Below, piece after piece: positions 42,920 to 50,662 of a stretch of 52,368 bases of DNA. Origin of the DNA: Microbacteriaceae bacterium (lineage in GTDB: Bacteria > Actinomycetota > Actinomycetes > Actinomycetales > Microbacteriaceae); the NCBI GenBank assembly GCA_014377425.1, contig JACMPQ010000020.1:1-52368 (forward strand), given 5' to 3'. Numbering within the stretch: position 1 is the stretch's first letter; every line of letters begins with the position of its first letter. Position numbers and translations under genes: made by a program. The notes beneath the pieces are model-generated. The model saw nothing but the letters and a program-made list of their open reading frames with translations. It did no database searches and had not been told where the DNA came from.

Positions 42920-45274
42920 GTGTGCCTTGCCCTCGTGGCCAGCCTGCTCTCCGTGCCGCTAACCGCACAGGCAGCGACCGCAACCATAGCTCTGGGCAGC
43001 GGCGCCAGCTATTCGGCGCTCGGCGGAACCTCGGTATCGAACTCCGGCTCCACCGTGGTGATGGGAAGTGTGGGCGCCGGAAGCAGCGGCTCAATTAGCG
43101 GCTTCCCACCGGGCAAAGCAACCGGAAGCCTGCACTCCGGCGACACCGCTGCGGCGCGCGCGCACACCGACCTGGTCGCTGCCTACCGGGACGCCGAAAG
43201 TCGCATACCAACCGCCACCATCACCGGGGATTTGGCTGGCTTGACATTGGTTTCCGGCGTTTATGGCGCAACAGCCGCCGTTTCTCTCAGCACCACCTTG
43301 ACCTTGGACGGCCAAGACGATCCCACCTCGGTGTTCATCTTTCAGATTCCGGCGGCGTTTAGCGCCGCCGCGGCCACTCAGGTCAAGCTGATTCGTGGAG
43401 CGCAGGCGGGCCGAGTTTTTTGGCAGGTGACCGGGGCCGTGACCCTCGGGGCCGACGCCACTTTTACCGGCAGCGTGCTGGGGTATGCCGCAATCACCGT
43501 CGGGGCGAGTGCCGCCGTGGTCGGTCGCGTGCTCTCAGTAAACGGCTCCGTCACCCTCAGCTCCAACGCCATCAACCCGGAAAGCCCGGTTCAACTGGGA
43601 ACCGCCGGCAGCTACTCGGCGCTCGGCGCGGTGGCGGTAACCAATACCGGGGGAAGCACCATGAGCGCCAACGTGGGGGTGAGCCCCGGGAGCAACATCA
43701 CCGGGTTCCCTCCCGGGTTGACCTCTGGATCGCTTCATCCGGGCGATGCCGAGGCAAATCAGGCGCAGGTCGACCTGCACGCGGCGTTTGCAGATGTCAG
43801 TGCCCGGGAGAAAACCGCGAGCCTCTCCGCGAGCTTGAACGGGCTGGTTCTCACGGCGGGCGTCTATCAGGCGGTAGGAAGCGTGGCGCTGTCGTCGGCG
43901 ATCACCCTCGACGGTCAGTCGAACCCCAACTCGATTTTCATTCTTCGCATTCCGGGCGGTCTGAGCGTGGCCGCGAACAGCCGCGTTGTGCTGCTCAACT
44001 CCGCCAGCCCCGACCGGGTCTTTTGGCAGATCGCCGACGCCACAGATATCGGAGCCACGAGCAACTTTTCCGGCACGGTTCTGGGGCTCGGGTCGATCCA
44101 TTTGGGCACCGGCACCCATTTCACCGGCCGTGCACTCAGCCTCACCAATTCAATTGTGATGGATGACATCGCGCTAGAGACCCTCGTGCCGGTGGCGATC
44201 AACACGGCCGTCAACTACTCCCTCTTGGGCGGTACAGCGCTGAATAACACCGGGGCGACGGTGGTGAACTTCAACGTCGGAACCAGCCCAAGCGCCGCGG
44301 TAAGCGGATTTCCACCCGGAATCAGCACCTCGGGTGCGGTTCATCAGGCTGACGAAAACGCGAGACTCGCTCAGGCAGACGCCCAGACGGCCTACAGCGA
44401 TTCGCTGGAGCGGCCGCCAACCCTGGTTGTCACGGGCGACCTCGCCGGCTTGACCCTCCAGTCGGGAGTGTTCTTCTCTGCAGCCGCACTGTCCCTCAGT
44501 GGCACTCTGGTCTTGGACGGCCAAAATAATCCGAACGCCGTTTTCATTTTCAAGGTAAACGCCGCCTTCGGTACCGCCGCTTATAGTGTCGTTCGCCTGA
44601 TCAACGGCGCCCAGCTCGACCGAGTGTTCTGGCAGGTCAGCGGCGCTGCCACCCTCGGTGCCAACTCCATCTTCTACGGCAACCTGGTCTCCCCCGCCGC
44701 CATTGCACTGGGCCAAAACATGACTTTGCACGGTCGCGTGATCAGTCTCAACGGGGCGGTGAGCTGTTCCACCGCCTCTGTACTGAGCCCCAGCCCCGAC
44801 CCCGGCACGCTCACCGCCACAAGCGACAGCGTTACCCTCACCGGGGTTTTACTCAACGGAACGAGCACGCAATATTCCACCGGGCAGTCGAAGGGTTGGT
44901 CGATCGCCGACCTGCGCGACAGCGGGGCCGGCTGGACAATGTCGGTCTCGGCCACCGACTTGGTCAGTGCCGGCGGGTCGGTGGAATCCGTAGCGCGCGT
45001 TTTGCCACCGGCGAACCTGGAAATCGATCCCGGCACCATCACCTCCTCGAGCGGTGCCGACACGACGGCGAATCTCACCTCGACCTCGCTGATGATGAGT
45101 GGTGCCTCCCAGTCGATGGTGGCCTCCAGCGGGTCGAGTCGGGGAACCTACGCCTTCAACCCCACCTTCCGGCTGTCAATACCGGCGGAGGCATTTCGAT
45201 CCAACTTTTCGGGCGAAATCAACGCTTCGCCCCTGAACCCGTACATCACAGTGTTGACCGTCACAATTTCCTGA
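42920..45274 (+). CDS. Secreted ice-binding protein: three DUF3494 domains plus C-terminal WxL-like domain
   Basis: A 784-residue exported protein. Three tandem beta-helical ice-binding (DUF3494) domains lie at about 23-215, 222-417 and 424-615. Each opens with SYSALGG-type sequence, has a SGFPPG motif, a GDLAGLTL..GVY stretch, LDGQ.NP.S.FIF, VFWQ, and ends near GR.LS.NG/T. The C-terminal domain (about 630-784) has GWTMSVSATDL and GTYAFNPTFRLSIPAEA, like WxL wall-binding domains. The encoded GTG gives a signal with little positive charge; an in-frame Arg-rich stretch upstream suggests a non-standard start (see findings). The family inhibits ice recrystallisation or fixes cells to ice. Wall display through the neighbouring DUF916-like protein is inference. 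Confidence 0.85.
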   Translation: MCLALVASLLSVPLTAQAATATIALGSGASYSALGGTSVSNSGSTVVMGSVGAGSSGSISGFPPGKATGSLHSGDTAAARAHTDLVAAYRDAESRIPTATITGDLAGLTLVSGVYGATAAVSLSTTLTLDGQDDPTSVFIFQIPAAFSAAAATQVKLIRGAQAGRVFWQVTGAVTLGADATFTGSVLGYAAITVGASAAVVGRVLSVNGSVTLSSNAINPESPVQLGTAGSYSALGAVAVTNTGGSTMSANVGVSPGSNITGFPPGLTSGSLHPGDAEANQAQVDLHAAFADVSAREKTASLSASLNGLVLTAGVYQAVGSVALSSAITLDGQSNPNSIFILRIPGGLSVAANSRVVLLNSASPDRVFWQIADATDIGATSNFSGTVLGLGSIHLGTGTHFTGRALSLTNSIVMDDIALETLVPVAINTAVNYSLLGGTALNNTGATVVNFNVGTSPSAAVSGFPPGISTSGAVHQADENARLAQADAQTAYSDSLERPPTLVVTGDLAGLTLQSGVFFSAAALSLSGTLVLDGQNNPNAVFIFKVNAAFGTAAYSVVRLINGAQLDRVFWQVSGAATLGANSIFYGNLVSPAAIALGQNMTLHGRVISLNGAVSCSTASVLSPSPDPGTLTATSDSVTLTGVLLNGTSTQYSTGQSKGWSIADLRDSGAGWTMSVSATDLVSAGGSVESVARVLPPANLEIDPGTITSSSGADTTANLTSTSLMMSGASQSMVASSGSSRGTYAFNPTFRLSIPAEAFRSNFSGEINASPLNPYITVLTVTIS

Positions 45275-45614
45275 GGCCTTGTAGTACCTCGGCGTCGCTG
45301 AGAAGCAGGATCTCTCGAACATGGCGGTAGCGGGCAAGAACTCTCGTGGCCAATGCCCGTCCTGCTTCCGAACGCTGAGCCGCCGAGTGGACGAGAGTGT
45401 CCTCGATGTATCAGATGGATGCGTCGTCCGAGATCGCGCGAGCGAGACCGACGAGGATTTTCTCTGCTGATCGCGGAGTCACCATATAACCCGACCCGAT
45501 GAGCGCTCGACTCAGCGTCCCGCGGCTGTTCGTGTAGCTCGTCCATCTAACGCTTGAATAAAGTTCCTCGGCCTCGTCGATGCCGGGAATGGTTGCATCC
45601 GAGATCGTGTGCAT
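45261..45614 (-). pseudogene. Remnant of a GNAT acetyltransferase gene
   Basis: Frame from the ATG at 45614 (GAGAGG upstream): the product MHTISDATIPGIDEAEELYS, then VRWTSYTNSRGTLSRALIGSG and VGLARAISDDASI, matches the N-terminal half of GNAT acetyltransferases. A TGA at 45411-45413 interrupts it. In the same frame beyond the TGA the family continues (YIEDTLVHSAAQRSEAGRAL, RHVREILLLSDAEV), so a single substitution broke the gene. The remaining family C-terminus (the usual AFYESLGF region) is missing; the frame ends at 45261. The remnant overlaps the last 14 bases of the ice-binding gene. Confidence 0.8.
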
Positions 45615-45788
45615 GGTGCATCCTCTCGCTCTCAATGGACAAGAACGGACACTGGGCAAAAATATAGGAAAAATAACGGTTGCGTAACTGGCGCTCGTTA
45701 CCCGACTGTTATACATTGTGAGAGCGGAAGTTGTTTGCTGTGGCAACCGAAGCGGAATGTGATTGCAGGACACTCTTGGTGCAAGGGA

Positions 45789-45822
45789 GAGGGTCGGTTT
45801 CGTGCCTCTGAAACCGACCCTC
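45789..45822. terminator. Perfect 13-bp hairpin upstream of the MarR gene
   Basis: GAGGGTCGGTTTC (45789-45801) and GAAACCGACCCTC (45810-45822) form a perfect 13-bp stem with an 8-base loop, without a T run. It stands 58 bases before the MarR start. It could be a terminator, an attenuator or an operator; the sequence does not decide. Confidence 0.55.
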
Positions 45823-45879
45823 AATCCCGTTACGCGGCTGTTTCTGCAGACTGCGCCGAGCGCCTCCTAGAGTTTGATC

Positions 45880-46365
45880 ATGAGCGAAACAACAGCGGCA
45901 GAGCCAACCCACGAGGCTGTTTCCTCAAAAAACTTGGCGATCAACGCCTGGGAAGCGCTTTTTCGCGCGCAGGTCGCGGTGCTGCGCGACCTGAACGAAG
46001 ATTTTCCCGGAACCTCGCTGTCGTTCAACGAGTACGACGTGATGCTCAACCTCTCCCGCCAGCCCCAGCGGCGGGCACGAATTCGTGAACTCAATCGCCA
46101 TCTGCTCCTCACCCAGCCGAGCGTGAGCCGACTCATCGACCGCCTGGCCCTGCGCGGTTTGCTGAGCAAAGAACCCGACCCCTGCGACCGTCGCGGCACC
46201 ATAGTTCGACTTACAGATGAGGGCTACGCGCTGTTTCTGCGCGTGGCGACAATCCACGCCAAAACGATCCGAGCTCGAGTGGGCGGCCCCCTGAGCGCCG
46301 ATGAGTTGCGGCTGTTGAGCACGCTGTGCGAGAAGCTGCGGCAGGGGGGTATCGCCGGCGATTAG
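45880..46365 (+). CDS. MarR family transcriptional regulator
   Basis: Dimeric winged-helix regulator of 161 residues. The core reads SFNEYDVMLNLSRQPQRRARIRELNRHL, recognition helix LTQPSVSRLIDRLALRGLL, then the wing DPCDRRGTIVRLTDEGYALF, all MarR-typical. The ATG at 45880 is preferred to the TTG two codons earlier. It is followed by a photolyase gene 58 bp downstream on the same strand and may control it or act elsewhere. The ligand is unknown. Confidence 0.9.
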   Translation: MSETTAAEPTHEAVSSKNLAINAWEALFRAQVAVLRDLNEDFPGTSLSFNEYDVMLNLSRQPQRRARIRELNRHLLLTQPSVSRLIDRLALRGLLSKEPDPCDRRGTIVRLTDEGYALFLRVATIHAKTIRARVGGPLSADELRLLSTLCEKLRQGGIAGD

Positions 46366-46423
46366 CCCGGCCCGACGGCCCCGTCGACACCACGCTTCCA
46401 GTGGCAACTTCTAAAGTGACACT

Positions 46424-47806
46424 ATGACGGCACCGCAAAATTCTCCTGCCCCGGCCATAGTCTGGCTCCGCGACGATCTGCGGGTGGCCGACAATCCAGC
46501 GCTGGTTGCGGCTGTTGAGCGGGGCGGGGCGGTGGTGGTGCTGTATCTGCTTGACGAGGTAAGCGCGGGCATCCGGCCCCTCGGCTCGGCGAGTCGCTGG
46601 TGGCTGCACCACAGCCTCGAATCGCTGGCCTCGGCGATCTCCACCCTTGGTGGGCAACTGGTTTTGCGGCGCGGTGCCGCCGCCGAAGAACTGCCGCGAC
46701 TTGTGGCCGAACTCGACGCCGGTGCGGTGTTCTGGAACCGGCGCTACGGTGCCTCCCGCGACATCGATGCGGCTCTAAAGTTGCGCCTGCGAGCCGACGG
46801 GGTCGAGGTGCAGAGCTTTCAAGCAAGCCTGTTGTTTGAGCCGTGGACGGTAACCACCGGCGACGGAAACCCGTACCGGGTGTTCACGCCGTTCTGGCGG
46901 GCGTGCTTGTCCCGCGGGGTGGCACGGTCGCCGCTGAGCGAGCCCACCGCCATCACCGCCCCAAGAGACACGCCAGCCGGCGACACCCTCGCCGACTGGG
47001 CGCTTCTGCCTACTCGGGACTGGTCGGTGGGCCTGAGTGAGAAATGGAGCCCGGGAGAGGATGCCGCCCACGACGCCCTCGAACACTTCGCCACCGACAT
47101 CTTGGAGAACTACCACCGCCGCGACGAACCCGGAGTCGAATCAACCAGCGGCCTCAGCCCGTATTTGCGCTTCGGCGAGCTCAGCCCACTTCAGGTGTGG
47201 CATCGCCTGCAGGCGCCTCTGATCCCGGCGGCGCAGAAGAACGCCGCGCACTTTTTGAGCGAAATCGGGTGGCGAGAGTTCAACTGGAATATTTTGTATT
47301 TCTCGCCCGAGCTGCACACGAAAAACTATCGACCGGCGTTTGACGCGTTTCCGTGGCGTACAGACCGCGAGCGGCACCTACGGGCCTGGAAGCACGGTCG
47401 CACCGGCATCCCGTTGGTCGACGCGGGCATGCGCGAACTGCGGCAGAGCGGCGTGATGCACAACCGCATTCGCATGGTTACGGCCAGCTTTTTGATCAAG
47501 AATCTGCTCATCGATTGGCGCGTGGGCGAAGCCTGGTTCTGGGACACCCTCGTTGACGCCGACGAGGCATCGAACCCGGCCAACTGGCAGTGGGTGGCCG
47601 GCAGCGGAGCGGATGCCGCACCGTACTTTCGCGTCTTCAACCCGCTGCTGCAGGCCGAGAAGTTCGACAAGCAGCGTCGCTACGTGGTGCGCTGGGTGCC
47701 GGAGGTAGACAGCAGCGACTACGCCAAACCGATCGTTGACCTGAAACTGTCACGCCAAGACGCGCTGGCCGCGTACGACGTGATGAAGGCGGCCGAGGCG
47801 CGCTAA
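46424..47806 (+). CDS. DNA photolyase (deoxyribodipyrimidine photolyase family)
   Basis: FAD- and light-dependent repair enzyme of 460 residues acting on UV pyrimidine dimers. An N-terminal antenna domain begins PAIVWLRDDLRVADNPALVA. The helical FAD domain has FLSEIGWREFNWNIL, AFPWRTDRERHLRAWKHGRTG, MRELRQSGVMHNRIRMVTASFLIKN and GSGADAAPYFRVFNP. This fits the class I CPD photolyase/cryptochrome group; CPD repair is most likely, though cryptochrome-like members exist. UV repair fits a cold, light-exposed life. Confidence 0.93.
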   Translation: MTAPQNSPAPAIVWLRDDLRVADNPALVAAVERGGAVVVLYLLDEVSAGIRPLGSASRWWLHHSLESLASAISTLGGQLVLRRGAAAEELPRLVAELDAGAVFWNRRYGASRDIDAALKLRLRADGVEVQSFQASLLFEPWTVTTGDGNPYRVFTPFWRACLSRGVARSPLSEPTAITAPRDTPAGDTLADWALLPTRDWSVGLSEKWSPGEDAAHDALEHFATDILENYHRRDEPGVESTSGLSPYLRFGELSPLQVWHRLQAPLIPAAQKNAAHFLSEIGWREFNWNILYFSPELHTKNYRPAFDAFPWRTDRERHLRAWKHGRTGIPLVDAGMRELRQSGVMHNRIRMVTASFLIKNLLIDWRVGEAWFWDTLVDADEASNPANWQWVAGSGADAAPYFRVFNPLLQAEKFDKQRRYVVRWVPEVDSSDYAKPIVDLKLSRQDALAAYDVMKAAEAR

Positions 47807-47808
47807 AA

Positions 47809-47892
47809 GCGGGCAGTTCGCGCTACTGGCTCGCGAGAGGCGGGCAGTTCGCGCTACTGGCTCGCGAGAGGCGGGCAGTTCGCGCTACTGGC
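47809..47892. repeat. 31-bp tandem repeat, 2.7 copies, downstream of the photolyase gene
   Basis: Two identical 31-bp units (47809-47839 and 47840-47870, each beginning GCGGGCAGTTCGCGC) and a third of 22 bp before divergence. Each full unit contains the palindrome CTCGCGAG. It begins three bases after the photolyase stop, in the gap before the convergent psuK gene. Confidence 0.92.
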
Positions 47893-47946
47893 AGGCACGA
47901 GGCGCACTATTGTCGCAATTCGCGCGATTCGCGAGAAATTCGCGCG

Positions 47947-48870
47947 TTATCCAACCCGGGGGCGCGCCCCCAATTGGGTGATGGCCAGGGCGGCTACCCG
48001 CATGCCGGCGCGGGCGGCGGTTGCGGCATCCGGTGCGACAAGCCACTGGTGAAGAAAGCCCGCCGAAAAGCCATCCCCCGCACCCGTCGGATCGATCAAC
48101 TGAACCGGTCCGGCAGGGATGAGCGGGCCAACGACGCCGTTTGAAGCCACAATCACTCCGGCGCGATCGCAGGTCACCGCGACCACTGCAAAGTGTTGGG
48201 TGAGCGCGAGCGCTGCCTCGTGCGGCTCCGTGCGGCCAGTCAGGGTTTGAGCCTCGTCGAGGTTGGGGAACACAATTGTGGCGCCCGTAACCTGAGCCAG
48301 AAACCGTTCCACGCCATGGTCGCGCAAGAAACCACTGGAACCGGGATCCACCGTAACGGTCACCCCGGCAGCGCCCGCCCGCGCGATGAGACTGACAATC
48401 GGGGCGGGGTCGAGGCGCCCGAACAGGCTGTAGCCGGTGAGATGCAGGAGGCTCGCGGATGCCAGAAGATCGGCGGTGACGGCATCCGGAGTCAACTCGG
48501 GGTTGGCGCCACGCTCGGTGAGCATGGTGCGCTCGTTCCCATCGACAATGACCACGATGGTTCCGGTTGGCAAACTCTCGTGAGCGGTGAGGTGGGCGGT
48601 GACCCCGGTCTCTTCCAGCAGACGGGTGTGCCGGGCGAGATCATCCCGGCCCACAATTCCGACAAAATCTACCGCCGTGCCCAGAAAACCGAGCCACGCC
48701 GCGGTGTTGGCGGCAGACCCGCCAGGGTAGGAATGAATTGAACTTTTGGTGTCGGTGTCAACCCGGATGCCGCCGCTGGGTACCACCACCACGTCATCGA
48801 TGACATCGCCGAACACGATCACGCGCTGCCGGCTCGGGTCACGATCGGCCCAGGTCGACCGCTCAACCAT
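47947..48870 (-). CDS. psuK: PfkB-family carbohydrate kinase, probable pseudouridine kinase
   Basis: Kinase of 307 residues. PfkB signatures are RVIVFGDVIDDVVV at the N-terminus, YPGGSAANTAAWLGFLG, and the C-terminal active-site block LIDPTGAGDGFSAGFLHQWL with the catalytic Asp. Linkage to psuG, with an 8-base overlap, points to phosphorylation of pseudouridine to the 5'-phosphate. A ribokinase-like role is the fall-back if the neighbour is coincidental. Start ATG at 48870. Confidence 0.85.
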   Translation of the reverse strand: MVERSTWADRDPSRQRVIVFGDVIDDVVVVPSGGIRVDTDTKSSIHSYPGGSAANTAAWLGFLGTAVDFVGIVGRDDLARHTRLLEETGVTAHLTAHESLPTGTIVVIVDGNERTMLTERGANPELTPDAVTADLLASASLLHLTGYSLFGRLDPAPIVSLIARAGAAGVTVTVDPGSSGFLRDHGVERFLAQVTGATIVFPNLDEAQTLTGRTEPHEAALALTQHFAVVAVTCDRAGVIVASNGVVGPLIPAGPVQLIDPTGAGDGFSAGFLHQWLVAPDAATAARAGMRVAALAITQLGARPRVG

Positions 48871-49804
48871 TGAGCTCCGACCACGCGAGCGCGATCAGCC
48901 CGGCCACCCGCACGTTGTTGCGAGCCAAATCAAGGTTCACCTCAAGGCTGCGGCCCCCAGAGGCCTCCACGATGTAGAGCAGCAGAAACGGCGTCACGGC
49001 CTTACCGCGCACCCCGGCGGCGTCGGCGGCGGCGAGCGCCTCCATCAGTACCCGGTCGTGTTCGCTCGGATCCCACTGCTGAGAATAGGGAATCGGATTT
49101 GCCACAATGATGGCGCTGTCGCGGCCGAGGCGATCCTGGGCGCGCATTATGGCTGCCACCTCGGCGGGGGAATCCACCGACCAGTCGAGCGGATGCTGCG
49201 ACTCCCGCAACCAGAAACTCGGAAAGATCTGCGTCCCGTACCCGACGACTGGCACACTGAGAGTTTCGAGGCGTTCCAGAGTCGCCGCAATGTCGAGCAC
49301 CGATTTGACCCCGGCTGAGACCACGGTGATCGGGGTCACCGCGAGCATCGAGAGATCGGCCGATTCGTCGAAGCTGCTGCTGGCACCGCGGTGCACCCCG
49401 CCGAGCCCGCCGGTGGCAAAGACCCGAATGCCGGCCCGGGTGGCTAGGTGGGCGGTGGCGGCCACGGTAGTGGCGCCGCTGCCCCCGGATGCCAGAAGCA
49501 TCGGCAGATCGCGCACGCTGGCCTTAGCGAGATCGTCTTCGGCGATACGGCGCACCCCCTCGGCGTCGAGGCCGATCTGCGGCACCCCGTCGAGCACCGC
49601 GATCGTGGCAGGGGTCACCCCCGCCGAGCGAAGTAAATCCTCAAATTCTTGTGCTGCCTCGTGATTGCGCGGGCGTGGCAGCCCGTGCGAGATGATCGTG
49701 GATTCCAGGGCAACCACCGGACGCCTTTCGGCGAGAGCCTCCGAGACCTCGGCGGAAACAGTGACGTGCTGATTGCGAGTGGCGTGTCGCGCGATGTCAG
49801 GCAT
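48863..49804 (-). CDS. psuG: Pseudouridine-5'-phosphate glycosidase
   Basis: Enzyme of 313 residues splitting pseudouridine 5'-phosphate into uracil and ribose 5-phosphate, for recycling of RNA-derived pseudouridine. Family blocks: RPVVALESTIISHGLPRPRN, PATIAVLDGVPQIGLD, KASVRDLPMLLASGGSGATT, VFATGGLGGVHRGA, LSMLAVTPITVVSAGVKSVLD, VPVVGYGTQIFPSFW and AVTPFLLLYIVEASGGRSL. The ATG at 49804 is used; the longer frame to 50014 has an extension unlike the family. It overlaps psuK. Freed uracil could feed the upp enzyme coded elsewhere in the window. Confidence 0.93.
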   Translation of the reverse strand: MPDIARHATRNQHVTVSAEVSEALAERRPVVALESTIISHGLPRPRNHEAAQEFEDLLRSAGVTPATIAVLDGVPQIGLDAEGVRRIAEDDLAKASVRDLPMLLASGGSGATTVAATAHLATRAGIRVFATGGLGGVHRGASSSFDESADLSMLAVTPITVVSAGVKSVLDIAATLERLETLSVPVVGYGTQIFPSFWLRESQHPLDWSVDSPAEVAAIMRAQDRLGRDSAIIVANPIPYSQQWDPSEHDRVLMEALAAADAAGVRGKAVTPFLLLYIVEASGGRSLEVNLDLARNNVRVAGLIALAWSELNG

Positions 49805-50052
49805 TGGCCGCAAACTTACTGGGCTTTGCGGTGCTGCGGGAAAAAACTTTTGCCCGGACCCAGACCCAATTTGTCCTCGTTTTCTTAGATCGCGAAAAAA
49901 GACTTTTTGCTTTAACGCTGAAGAAATACCGCTGAGTTGCTGACCGGCAACTGGCGGGACCCTCAAAACGCAGGGGTGACCCACTGTGGTTGACGACAGT
50001 GAGTGAGGGCGCAATTTTGGCCCACATCCGCTCCAATTGAAAGCAGAACCCC

Positions 50053-50592
50053 GTGCCCAGCAAACTGTTTCTCACCCTCGCCGGATCGGCGATTGTCATC
50101 GTTGGTCTCACCGGATGCTCCGCCGGCGCGAGCACGCCTGCGGCATCGGCGAGCGCCTCAGCACCCATGATGGCCTCCCCCTCGGTGATGGCGTCCCCGA
50201 TGGCCTCCCCCTCAATGGCCGCGACGATGAGCGACCTCTCCACCGGCAAAAGCGCCCTCGGCGACATCGTGGTTGATGGCAAGGGCATGACCGCCTACGT
50301 GTTCGACAACGACGTGCCTGGCTCGGGCGCGAGCATGTGCACCGGAGCCTGCGGAATGGTCTGGCCGGCCGTGGTTGCCTCTTCCGCAATGCCGAAGGTC
50401 ACCGGCGTGATGGGAACGGTCGGCACGATTCCCGGCGCCAATGGCACCATGCAGCTCACCATCAACGGCATGCCGCTGTATACCTTCACGAAGGATATGG
50501 CTCCGATGGATGCCAAGGGCCAAGGGGTAAAGGGTGTCTGGCACGCTCTCGCCCCGAGCGGCGCGAAGGTCATGGCACCGGCCGCCGGCTAA
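50053..50592 (+). CDS. COG4315-type lipoprotein with secreted repeats
   Basis: Exported lipoprotein of 179 residues. The signal ends at the lipobox GLTGC (cysteine about residue 21). A linker of Ala/Ser/Pro with many methionines (residues about 37-62, MMASPSVMASPMASPSM) precedes two copies of the secreted-repeat (PF03640-like) unit: GKGMTAYVFDNDVPGSGASMC with GACGMVWPAVV, and ANGTMQLTINGMPLYTFTKD with GVKGVWHALAPSG. Function unknown. The paired Cys and Met-rich linker recall metal or redox proteins, but this is not shown. Start GTG. Convergent with the NRAMP-like gene. Confidence 0.85.
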   Translation: MPSKLFLTLAGSAIVIVGLTGCSAGASTPAASASASAPMMASPSVMASPMASPSMAATMSDLSTGKSALGDIVVDGKGMTAYVFDNDVPGSGASMCTGACGMVWPAVVASSAMPKVTGVMGTVGTIPGANGTMQLTINGMPLYTFTKDMAPMDAKGQGVKGVWHALAPSGAKVMAPAAG

Positions 50593-50615
50593 GGTCCTAG
50601 AACTGAGACGACTGG

Positions 50616-50645
50616 CCTCGGCCCCACCGATAGCGGGGGCTGAGG
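50616..50645. terminator. Hairpin between the lipoprotein and NRAMP genes
   Basis: CCTCGGCCCC and GGGGCTGAGG form a 10-bp stem with one G-U pair, 24 bases after the lipoprotein stop and 18 before the convergent stop. No clear T run. Confidence 0.55.
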
Positions 50646-50662
50646 CTGGTTCTGTGTGCGGT

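Noticed and set aside
47809-47892. A CRISPR array
   Set aside because: The 31-bp units are contiguous with no unique spacers, and no cas gene is in the window.
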